64,000 nt of DNA from Sordaria brevicollis (taxonomy: Eukaryota > Ascomycota > Sordariomycetes > Sordariales > Sordariaceae), in the NCBI GenBank assembly GCA_033439795.1, contig JAUTDP010000006.1:2170001-2234000 (forward strand), read 5' to 3'. The notes beneath the pieces were generated by a model, which was given only the letters and a program-made list of their open reading frames with translations, ran no database searches and was not told the DNA's origin. Shown piece by piece: positions 40,481 through 50,531 of this stretch (its first letter is position 1; each line of letters opens with the position of its first letter). The position numbers and the translations under genes were made by a program.

Positions 40481-40730
40481 TAACGTAATTATTTGTATAG
40501 AATTAGTACTAATATCCCTAATAATAACAGTACCCCTAAAACCCCCTTTATAGGGGTTGGCTATAATAAATTGGCGTTACTTTTATTATTTTACGTAATA
40601 TTATTTCTCTACTACAATCTCCTTATTTTACTTATTCGTATACTTTCGATTATAATTTTTGGTGGTTATAGCACTTATATATTAGTTTGCAATAGATTTA
40701 TATGGTGTTGATATACGGGAATATAAGTAC

Positions 40731-40804
40731 TTGGCAGGGTACTAAGGTACGTGAGTGGGTGGGGACCGTGGATTTAACCAAACTATATAGTGGATTTAAC
40801 CGAC
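40731..40804 (-). repeat. Right terminal inverted repeat of MULE
   Basis: Inverted copy of 37447-37520. It differs in an 8-base block between the two GGTTAAATCCAC motifs and at two transitions. The motif copies lie at 40768-40779 and 40790-40801 on the - strand, again 22 bp apart. Confidence 0.88.
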
Positions 40805-43800
40805 GCGCAACTTTCTTTCCCTCCTTGTCCTGTTTGGTCTTATCATGTGAGTTGCGATGGACCCACTTTTGATGAATGGAGGTAGGTATAGACCAATCAG
40901 AATTGAGTCGCTACGGCAGCGCCGCTTCCTGAAGCATCGAGTTCTTGGTCCTCCGTGTCGCTGTCGAAGGACCTTTTGATTTTCGGTGCTGGGAGTGACG
41001 AGATGCCATATCGATTTCCCATTTCTCAGCTTACGTGTGCTACACTATACTCACCGCGGTGACGGCAAATTTACCTACCACAAACTCTTACGACTATTAT
41101 GGCCTTTTATATCCGTTTGCGACATAAGATGTACGACGGGAGTCGTAAAGGCGGTTATAAGGTAGTGCCTAGAGACTGAAGACTCGTGGACGACTGCCGG
41201 GAGTTGTTCCAACATGGCGGTTTTGCCAGACATCGATATCTCAAGAGGGCCGAACCTGACTGACCGACCAAAATCGCATACGTGGTATTTCGGGCTCAAA
41301 CATGGGTTTCCCGAGTTATGTTATGGAAGCGTTGGATAGCTTGTTTGTCCTTGAGTGACAACTTGGACTCTTGGCAGAAGTGTCGCAAAATTATTGCCGA
41401 CAAAGCAACAACAATTGATGGGTACCTTTGCGAAGGTTCAAAGTCGCCCATGATAAGAGTTCACAGTATGGATTAAGGAGTTTATATATCGTGTTGTGGA
41501 CGGCCATGCTGTCGCGCAGATTGGAAGAGCAGACACGCGACGTATCTCTGGCCTCGGGGAAATTTCAGACGCACTGATTCAAGCTGGGTCAGGGATCGTC
41601 GATATGTGTTTCCGGGCGTATCACTGAAACGGGAATGATCGGGACGGGGAGTTTCGTTCAGTCGGTTCGGCAGCTTGCAGTCGTCTTGATCGGTTTCGGA
41701 GTTGTTGGGGCGACGTGATTCTGCGAAAAGGTCAAGGACAGCTGTTGGACAGCAATCAAGGCCGGAGAACCTCCAAGTTGAGAGGTGTAAGAGGAAAAAG
41801 AGAAAAGAAATGAAGGAAGAAAGGACCAAAGGGCCAGGCGACTCGTGACGGAAAGGGTGTGGTCGAATGGAAAATGGTAAATAAAAAGGAGCAGATTGCA
41901 GAGTTTCATGCGAAGGCTGCGCCCGGTTGAAGGGTCCCACCGTCCCCGTCGTCCAATGTGATGAGAGAGACATGACAGCATCGACTCGGAACGCAGCGCG
42001 GGCGAGTAGCAGCAGCGCCGAAGCAGTGCAGTCACAGACTTGTCAGTCTCCCAGGCTCGTTGTACGAATAAGTACTACTGTCACCACGGCTGAAAGCTTT
42101 CGATGATTCGTTGGCGGAAATCGACCCTCACTCGACGTCCAAAGTCCAAACAGAAACAGCCGTCTTCCCAACACTCAACAGTGCCACCGAGTGACCGAGG
42201 TCATCTCGTCAGATTGTCCAGGTCGAGGTTAAAGGTTGAATAGGACGCCAGATAGTGGGCGCGTAATCCGCAGGCGGTTTCCAGGACAATGGTGACGGTT
42301 GAGTGACACGTAGAGCGTCAGAATAAAAGGGTATCGAAGAAGGAATGGAAGATTGATTACAACGTGGTGGTTATCGAGATCTTTTTCAGGTTCAGGCATC
42401 CTGGCAACATGGACTGAAGGGCGCCAAGTTGGAAGATCGCCATGACATTGGCTGGTGGACTTTTGCTGACTCTGCCTGTCGCGGGCGGTTGCGGTTGGAT
42501 GACACCCACACTCGAATCTCCGACGTCCACCACTCAGCTTCGTCCTAGCCGACAATAACTGGGGCGCAGATGCACGCCCCTAAAAGCAGGAGTCCACAGT
42601 CTTGGGGCTGCTCTCAAAGAGAATTGATGAACGCAATCTTTCAGTTCAATTCAGCTCTTCCATATGGATTCCATCTTTGAGTCCGCGCGCGTGTTGTGAA
42701 CGGATTGTCACCGGCCCTCAAGAATGCAAATTCTATAATGAAAAAAGTCCACCTGCGGTTTGTATTCCCCACAATACTCGATACAAAACCCCGAGATACC
42801 ATGAATGGCATGTAACGGAGAGCGCTGACATCCAAGCCCGCCATCTTGTTATTGTTGCCGTTTCCCGTTTCCGGGACACAGTCCCGTTTCTGTAGCCCGC
42901 TCGCTGCGCAAGTTATCACACCTGGGTACCTGACCTGACACTCAGCTATACGCAGACTCCTTTGGATTTCATCACTGGTCGGCGATGTGTCAACGAAGCT
43001 TCACCTGGGTGGCTTTCCCATGGCGGATCGAATCCCCCGACTCCAGTCGGCTCTTGAGCGGTCTCTGGCGCCTCCTGACCTTGGGTCCCAGGGTTGTCCA
43101 CGCTCGTCCGAAGTTGTGCACACACCACCCTTTGCACAACTGGCATTGTAGACCACCGTACAGAAGTCCATTCCGCCTTCGGCCCTCTCGGGCGGCGCGC
43201 CTTTTGATGGGACTTTTCCACCTTTCGTCTTTCTACCTACCTTGCACAGGGGCAGTCACTCGCACCCCGCCCTCCCGCTTCTTTTCGCTCCCTTCCAGTC
43301 CTTCCCGGCGCCCTTTCACTTTCCAGGTCCGCCCTTCGGTTTTCCCCTCTTCCCCCCTCCATTCTGGCTGCCTGCTCGATCGACAAATTCGGCATGCAAA
43401 CATTTCAACGCTGCATGCTCTTACTTCATGCCATATCGCATATCAGTCACGGCACTGACGTCTCCTTTTTCATTTCATTCTCAATCGTTCGCTGCCGTGA
43501 GCTTAGTGGCTCGGGCCGGACTCTTCGGTTGCGTTCTTTTTTCCGTTGCTGATATCATATGGCGACCATGTACCTGATGGAGACACTTCTTTTTCGCAAA
43601 CAGCCAAGCGTCGCCTACAAACAGCCGCTTCCTTGGTTGAGGTATTGAGGGCCCCATAGTGGCTGTTGCGAGCCACCAGGGCAGTCTAGAAACACATCCG
43701 GGCAGATGTACGAAAAGTCATTGCGCTAACAATCTACGAGACCCGCCGCCCAGGGCGAAAAAGACACGCAGCAGTACTCTATTGCGAGACAGCTGAGAGC

Positions 43801-45276
43801 GAAACACAAAAGCTGGATCACAGAACCAGGAAATTTCAAGGAAAAGAAAACAGAAAACCGCCGGCAGCACGTCCACAGTCCACTCGTTCCGGCAGCTCCA
43901 TGTCGCCTCCGCCGAGGATACTCGCACAACAACCTAACAAGGCCCCAGGACAAAAATGGTCAATTTCCTTCGATCTTTGGGGGATGGCCTGTGCCACGAG
44001 GGGAATTCCACGGCTGCCGTGGGCTGCGTCTTCTGATTGGCCCGTGCTCGGCTGCGCACTGCAGCGTCCCTCCAGTCTTGCCCGTCTTTGGGGGGGTTTC
44101 GGTTGCTCTTGACTGCCTCTGCACTTGCACAAGAAAAGAGCGTGAGCCCAGAGGGCCTCGCATTGGCAGTGGCAGAGGTTGGACTTGCCCCAGTCCCGGC
44201 CGCCGTCACAGGCAATTCCCATTTCCACTGCCACCAAAAACGAAGGTGCGCGCAGAATGAAGGCACTCACTCCAGCTGCAATGCTGCCACCGACTGCGAC
44301 GGGTGAGACTGCGAGTGCAGCCCACAGAGACCCGGACGGGGCAGTATTGCGGACAGAGCGATTGCAACCAGCGCGCCATTCAGCGCCCAGCACCACCAGC
44401 CCAGCCCAGAGAGGAGTCGGGCCTGTGAGTGCAGGACTGACTGCGTGGAAAACTGAGGGCAGAGGGTAGAGGGCAGAGGGTACCAGAGTGGGTGCGGGTC
44501 TCCCTCGCTCGTGCACCCGCACTTCCTGGACTTCTCTTCCCATTCCACTCCCGTTCCTACAAACTCTTCCTCTCTTTCTTTGATCGGTTTTTCCTTGCCC
44601 CCCCTTCGCCTTGGACACCTTACCTATTCATCTCTCGCAACAGTCTTGATCAGGTTTCTACTGCATCATACTACGACCGACTTCCCATTTTCGCGCACAC
44701 GACTCTACCCGGCCGACTTTACCTTTCTTTGTTCCTCGAGGCGCATCCTTCTTCTCGACATACCCACCTCGTCGTCGTTGTCGTCGTCGTCGTCATCTAC
44801 CGTGGTGTTCTCTTCGCTTTTGGTGTTTGACGCTCGCCACTACTCCTGACCGGAAGAACACGATTCATACCTTGAGAGCGACCTGTCTCCATCTGACGCC
44901 CGACCCATTCCACCTCTAAAGATTTGGTCATCTTCAATCTAGGCCTCGACAGTGATTGACGCCATCCGGGCTCTCACTTCACAGACTCTCGATTCGATCT
45001 TCCTTCCAGTTCCGACGTGTCCTTCCACCCGACCGAGCGTTCCGCTGTCGACTTCTTGATCCTGGCCAGTCCAAACGACAAACAGGCAATTCAATCGAGC
45101 GCTGTCTCCAACGGATGAAAGCCCCGGCTTTCTCGCCATTTTGTGCTCGTCTCTCTGGTCGTAATCAATTGCGTTGGTCAGCGCGCCAGCATGCCCTTCG
45201 ACCCAGAAAGATAACCAGTCAACAATACCCTCCCGATACCCTACCGAAACCGCTGCCTCGAGGTCTCTCATAGATT
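40805..45276. other. GC-normal stretch without a convincing gene; promoter/leader of the PHD/SET gene at its right end
   Basis: About 4.5 kb of normal composition. Open stretches exist on both strands, the longest at 43836-44618 on the - strand (260 codons). They overlap one another in several frames, have Arg/Pro/Ser-biased products without family motifs, and show no supporting intron structure. From about 43200 the + strand becomes pyrimidine-rich, as in fungal 5' leaders, and I take this part as promoter and leader of the gene starting at 45277. I see no tRNA, rRNA or transposon here. Confidence 0.5.
44769..44797 (+). repeat. TCG/GTC trinucleotide microsatellite
   Basis: About nine GTC units with one GTT variant, in the probable 5' leader of the PHD/SET gene. 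Confidence 0.8.
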
Positions 45277-48132
45277 ATGACCGACAAACTGCCGTCACTG
45301 GTGACGCCAATCGCGCCTCCTAGTCGGGCTCCATTCTCCGTCGCTGCCGCCGTCCCTGCCCAAGATGGTACACGAACGCAGGAGAATGCTGAGGAAGAGC
45401 CGTACACCATCAGGTGTATCTGCAAATATGCCGACGATGACGGAAACACGATTTACTGCGACCGATGCGATACGTGGCAGCACATTGAATGCTACTACCC
45501 CAATCTCTCTGAGGACGCTCTGCGCGATCCAGACTTTGCACACTTCTGTGTCGATTGCAAGCCCAGGCCTTTGGATCGAGAACGAGCCAAAGAGAACCAG
45601 AGGCGAAAGCATACCGCAGGTGCCACCGAGGGAATGGCAGACAAGAAGAGCAAGCGTCCCCTTGCAAAGAGCCATAAGAAAAAGCCAAAACCGAGCGACC
45701 AGCCATTGACTGCTCAGACTTCCAAGGTCGAAAAGCATGCCAGCACCCACGACCATCATCCCCCTCCTGCAAAGAAATCGAAAAGTTCGCACAAGTCTAG
45801 TCAATCGATCAGCTCACAGGCTGCTAAACGCAGTCCTCAATTCGGCAGCACCAAGTCCAACCATGCTCACCCTCCCAGCCCTGCGGCGACGCCACCCGAC
45901 TTGCCGGCTGACTTTGAGATACATACATATGCTCCCTCGTTCCTGTCCGGCTCCAGGGAGCGAGGCGTTGAGATTGTGCACACCAACAGTTTCGCTAGTC
46001 TTCAGGTGTCAAATGCCATCTCGGGTTGGCTACGAGACCACGTCAAACTCCAAAAGGAGACTGGCTGGACCTACGCTGACATTTTCCAACCTCTACCCCC
46101 AAACATTGATGAGTTGAAAAGGCCAGTGGACATTGAGCTTTCGCGGAAAACCCTCAGTCAAGGCACCGTCGCTTCTTGGAAATGCCTCAAAGCGCCAGCG
46201 GCTATTGCTCATAACGTCCCTCTTGTGGAACTGAATGGGCAGATCGGTATCCAGAGCAGCTATTGCGCTGATCCCGATAGCCGATGGCAAGAGCTGACTT
46301 CCCCGCTTCCTTATGTCTTCTTTCACCCCATGCTTCCCCTCTACATCGACACCAGGAAAGAAGGATCACCGGCTCGTTATATCCGACGAAGCTGCAAGCC
46401 CAATGCTATGCTCGAAACTTATCTTTCGGAAGGCTTCGAGCTTCACTTCTGGATTGTTACCGACAGGCACGTCGCAGCCAAGGAAGAGATCACACTGCCT
46501 TGGGACTTCCGGTTCCCCAACGAGAATAAATCACGGATGCTCCGAGTTCTGGGACTCAGCGACGAAGACACCTCGGCCCATGCTACGTCTTCTCTTGACG
46601 ATGGAGAATATCAGGCACTTACCAGTTGGCTACATAACATTCTATCCGAGTATGGAGGCTGTGCATGCAACCTTGGACCGGAATGTGCATTTGCTCGGTT
46701 CCATCGGAATCATTTGAGCAAAACCCAAACGACAACCAACCCGCCCAAAACCAAGAAGCGGAAAACAAAAACACAAAGCTCATCCACCATCGGCACAAAC
46801 CCAGCAACTGACAGCCGAGCAGCTAGTGAAGGCCACCCTGAGGATGCTCCCGAGAATGATCGCCGATCAGTGTCTGGCTCAGCACGGAGCAAGCCTCCAA
46901 GCCGAGACCTCACCCCCACAGCCCGCCAGGGATCATTTGACACTCTTGGGATATTGACAGAGCCGACCGATCGGGACAAAAGGAAAGTCTCAATGATCGA
47001 AGAGACCTTCCGTCGGATAGAGTTACAGCAACAGCCCACAAAGAAGCGGAAAGCACGCAGCTCGGACGCGACCACCACCTCCAAGAAAGGTAGCAAGAGC
47101 AGTACTGCAACCCAGTCGACAAATGCGACAAATGGGGCCGATGAGCGCCACTGCCATTTTGCTGATGGTGAAACCGCGACTACGAGCAAAGCAACCTCGC
47201 CAGCAGCAAGTGCCAAATCTCATCGTGTCACTAAAAACAAGAAAGCCAGTTCCCGGAAGGGATCAGTTGCTGTTGTTTCCCAGCCCGCCCCTGCGCCACC
47301 AGCTCGTTTGCCGTCCCGACCAAAGTATGTCGAAGCTACCACTCAAACAACACCTGACAGCGAGGCCATTCCACCACCGCCGCCGGTGCGGCCGAAGAGG
47401 AGAGTAGTTTCGGTGACGGAGCGCATCATGCAGCACCATCGCTTCCTTGAAGAACAGCGTCGCAAGGAACGATTGCTTAAACAGACGGCTGCTCCCGTCC
47501 TCATGGAGGTCGACAGTCCAAAGGAAGACAAGGCTGCTGCCCCGGTGTCGGCTTCGGTTCATGACACAACATCGGAACGCAGCTTACCAGCCAAAACCGC
47601 CACAAGCGATGTCGAAATGACCGACGCACCCAGCGTGGCAGCGAGTCATTCGAAGGTTGGTCAGAGCTCCTCGGTTGCTCCTGTTCCGAAAAGCAAACCT
47701 GTGGATCTCAAGGTTCCTATGCCACCTGTTCCACCCTTTCCGAGCTCAACTTCTTTGGCTTCGACTTCCTCCACTCCTTTGTCTGCGGGCACCTCGGTCG
47801 CTCAGTCCCCATTCTCCGTTACCGGCCTGCCGAGTCCCTTTGGGCCGCCGTCTGCCAACGGACTCACTGCGACCCCGAGCCCAATCAAGAAGAAGTTGAG
47901 CTTGAGTGACTACACCAAGAGCAGAATGAACAAGGCTGCGGCAGCTCGCCCATCGGCTAGCGCGCCCTCTCTGAAGCCCATTCCTGCATTGGATGAGCCA
48001 AAGTCGATTGCCAGTGATGATAATGGTGGAGCTGCCTCAGGCTCCCCAACCACGGAGACGGTGGCTGATACGACTGGCTCGACCACCACCACCATCACGT
48101 CGGCCTTAGCAACTGCCAGCAGCTCTGTGTAA
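45277..48132 (+). CDS. Set3-like PHD finger and SET domain chromatin protein
   Basis: 951 residues in one uninterrupted exon. An N-terminal PHD finger uses C47, C49, C61, C64, H69, C72, C91 and C94, the C4HC3 pattern that reads histone H3 tails. A SET domain follows at about residues 220-420, with YIRRSCKPN (368-376) in place of the usual NHSCxPN and EEITLPWDF (403-411) where active enzymes have a GEELTYDY-like block. A short Cys-containing post-SET-like region follows. The C-terminal half is low-complexity, with a charged helix at about 709-736 and a KKKLSLSDYTKSR block at 871-883. In yeast Set3 and animal MLL5/SETD5 this architecture serves as a histone-deacetylase complex scaffold, not as a methyltransferase. 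I infer that role here. The start is the first in-frame ATG before the PHD finger. Confidence 0.9.
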   Translation: MTDKLPSLVTPIAPPSRAPFSVAAAVPAQDGTRTQENAEEEPYTIRCICKYADDDGNTIYCDRCDTWQHIECYYPNLSEDALRDPDFAHFCVDCKPRPLDRERAKENQRRKHTAGATEGMADKKSKRPLAKSHKKKPKPSDQPLTAQTSKVEKHASTHDHHPPPAKKSKSSHKSSQSISSQAAKRSPQFGSTKSNHAHPPSPAATPPDLPADFEIHTYAPSFLSGSRERGVEIVHTNSFASLQVSNAISGWLRDHVKLQKETGWTYADIFQPLPPNIDELKRPVDIELSRKTLSQGTVASWKCLKAPAAIAHNVPLVELNGQIGIQSSYCADPDSRWQELTSPLPYVFFHPMLPLYIDTRKEGSPARYIRRSCKPNAMLETYLSEGFELHFWIVTDRHVAAKEEITLPWDFRFPNENKSRMLRVLGLSDEDTSAHATSSLDDGEYQALTSWLHNILSEYGGCACNLGPECAFARFHRNHLSKTQTTTNPPKTKKRKTKTQSSSTIGTNPATDSRAASEGHPEDAPENDRRSVSGSARSKPPSRDLTPTARQGSFDTLGILTEPTDRDKRKVSMIEETFRRIELQQQPTKKRKARSSDATTTSKKGSKSSTATQSTNATNGADERHCHFADGETATTSKATSPAASAKSHRVTKNKKASSRKGSVAVVSQPAPAPPARLPSRPKYVEATTQTTPDSEAIPPPPPVRPKRRVVSVTERIMQHHRFLEEQRRKERLLKQTAAPVLMEVDSPKEDKAAAPVSASVHDTTSERSLPAKTATSDVEMTDAPSVAASHSKVGQSSSVAPVPKSKPVDLKVPMPPVPPFPSSTSLASTSSTPLSAGTSVAQSPFSVTGLPSPFGPPSANGLTATPSPIKKKLSLSDYTKSRMNKAAAARPSASAPSLKPIPALDEPKSIASDDNGGAASGSPTTETVADTTGSTTTTITSALATASSSV

Positions 48133-50531
48133 AAAGAAAGTATATAGACTAGGAGTCTTCCTGTGTACGGATTAATGGCGGAGGTTGTTTCAAAGTATTT
48201 TCTGTTAGCGGCTTCTACTCGGTGTTCTCTGGCTGGGATGAGATATGGTTTGGAGAACTCTGGGCACTGAAGGGAAGCAGCCAGGTCGCTGTTAGGTCTG
48301 GCCCATGATGCGATATAAAGTTTATCCTACGTTTGTTCACAAAATGGGTTCTGGTGGCTGGTGATATAATCTAACGTGGCGTTTGGGGATATTTTTCTTT
48401 TCTGGTACGGGACGGCCTCACTGATCGGGTCTTGGGTCCCGGTACTGGTTGGGAGGTTTGTGAAACTGGGTCAGGTATGATATGGTAGGGGTTGGCTGGC
48501 TGGTCTTTTTCGGGGCTTTTATCAATTTTGTTTTATTTATGTGAGGAAAGACAAACGAAAGAGGAAGAGAAAGATGTCATGACTCAAAACGGGGACAATC
48601 ACAACACTACTACTACATTACTGGGGATTCTTGGTCAAAAATGATTGGATGGGTTTATATCAAAGGACACTTCCACTTTTTTTTTTTTTTCCCCTGTCCA
48701 ATCTTCCGCTTTTTCTTTCTCTTGTCTCTCACTGAACTACCTCTCACTTATGATGACCAATGTATGGATGATGGATGGACAGACAAACCCCACGGATGGG
48801 AAATGGATGGGATGGATTGAACGGCTTTTCTCTATTACACTACTACGCTACTCATGCAAACGTTAGTGATGAATGCCTCGGAAACGCAGCTGAGGCATTC
48901 ATTTGAAAATGTTCAAAGAAGTTAAACGATATGATGAGACTATTGCTGTAGATCGTTGCTTTTGTTGTATGAAAGCTCAAATGTCATGTTAGCTGTGTCT
49001 TGATCTCGCATTGTTTGCCAAAGGAATATTCATGTAGAAGTTAATGTACAAGCTTTTAGCCAGATAGCAATCTACTAAGATACCGACCGCTACCAGCACT
49101 CTCGGAAGTTACATACGTCCTTGCACAAAGAAATAGGTCACCCAGCTTGCTCAGATACGGTGTAGATGGTTCATTCTATGTGTATATCTCGGCGAAAACG
49201 CAAGTGTCTATCAAGCCCCTCGACTTTTCAACCACATACGTTCTTCAACTCAACCGGATCTCAAACACACGCACCGCTATATGCAGATCATAAACGTGGA
49301 GGCAACAAATAACTTTATTGTACACGTTACTTTGCCTGCCAAAGCTGCTTAACCTACTAAGACTGCTCGTTTCAATCTGAGACCCTACCTGTGCCCAACG
49401 CCAGATAATGAGGCTTGTTGTCCATTCGCCTCAGACACTTCCCCATTGAAGCCCAGAAGACAAATTATTGGGTGTGGACTGTAACAACTCCAATCTAACG
49501 TTACCAACTCTGGAAACTAGTATGTGTGAAGGTCTTGGGAGGGATGGTACAAACTGATTAGGCGGGCGGCGTGTGTTGTGAACATATGTGGATTGTTTCT
49601 GGTTCAATTCGAGTCCTAAGTACACAATGGAAAATCTCACCTGTGGACTCCTACGGGGTAAGAGATACTCGTGAAACGATCTGCCGAGGGTATCGAATCC
49701 TGTTCCCGTCCTCTCCCTGTGGGGGGGCGGCGACGAAAGAAGGGGGGGAGGGGGGGTAAACTTGCTCATATCTTAGTTGACTTTGGTATATGTAGGACAA
49801 ATGTAAGTGGGAAAGATTAAATGTCAAGCCGTATTGAAATATTCCTTCTCATCTGGTATTGGTTTGATGTTCATACAGAGGCGACAGATAGGATTTCTAG
49901 CTGAATAACTCTCTTGTACATGCGCCAAAAGAAAAAGAAAACTGACACTGAGGGTAAAGGAGTCGACAAGCCCAAAAGACTCGACTGTAATAAACCGGCA
50001 CCTGAGAACAGAATCATACGAGCTATACAGCTACATACCCACAGTTCCACTCTTTCTCTAAACTTAGATAGCTTGATAGGTACATATGCACATGCAGGTT
50101 CTGAACTCACTTTCACTTCACTTCGACACCCAAAGCTCACAGCTGCTCACCCTCACATCGCCCTAGCTACACCTATACATGCAGTTCCAGACTCGTATGA
50201 TGTTGCTGTGTTGTTATATGACAATCAGAATGTTCTCTTCCATTGCGCGACAACTGTTGCCCTTCATTTTCCTCCATTTGTATGTTCCGAATTGTCTTTA
50301 TCAGCAGAATTGTACCCGAAACGTCTTCGCCCAAATATGCCTATACCTAACGATCTTCTTTTTTTTCTGATTCAAACTCTTGAGAGGAGATTCTCAGTTG
50401 ACTGACCACGATTAATCACCGACTTTAACGACCTCAATACTTCGACGCATCCAACCAAACGTATCCGAGGGTATATCAGGGGTATCTTCTATAGCACAAC
50501 AACCACAACACCTATTTCCTTGTCGCCCTTA
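48133..50531. other. Convergent 3' intergenic region
   Basis: Lies between the stop codons of two convergent genes, so it should hold both 3' UTRs. It contains a 14-T run (48677-48690) and GATG-rich simple sequence (about 48755-48820). Short frames such as 49914-50405 lack family features and lie in probable UTR. No gene called. Confidence 0.55.

Larger units (their letters stand above)
37447..40804 (+). mobile_element. Mutator-like (MULE) DNA transposon, RIP-mutated body
   Basis: A 3358-bp element bounded by 74-bp inverted repeats (37447-37520 and 40731-40804), which encloses a mutated MULE transposase on the + strand. The ends are almost unmutated while the body is heavily AT-rich. The 9-bp flanks (ATTTTCCCC left, GCGCAACTT right) do not match, so no target duplication is visible. 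Confidence 0.85.

Noticed and set aside
41482..42035. Overlapping 125- and 163-codon frames on the - strand
   Set aside because: Two frames over the same DNA with Ser/Pro/Arg-biased products and no domain.
43836..44618. 260-codon open frame on the - strand
   Set aside because: Low-complexity, overlapped by several equally long frames on both strands, no motifs; most likely leader or promoter DNA.
49914..50405. 163-codon frame downstream of the transcription factor stop
   Set aside because: Antisense to the probable 3' UTR; no domain and no introns in support.
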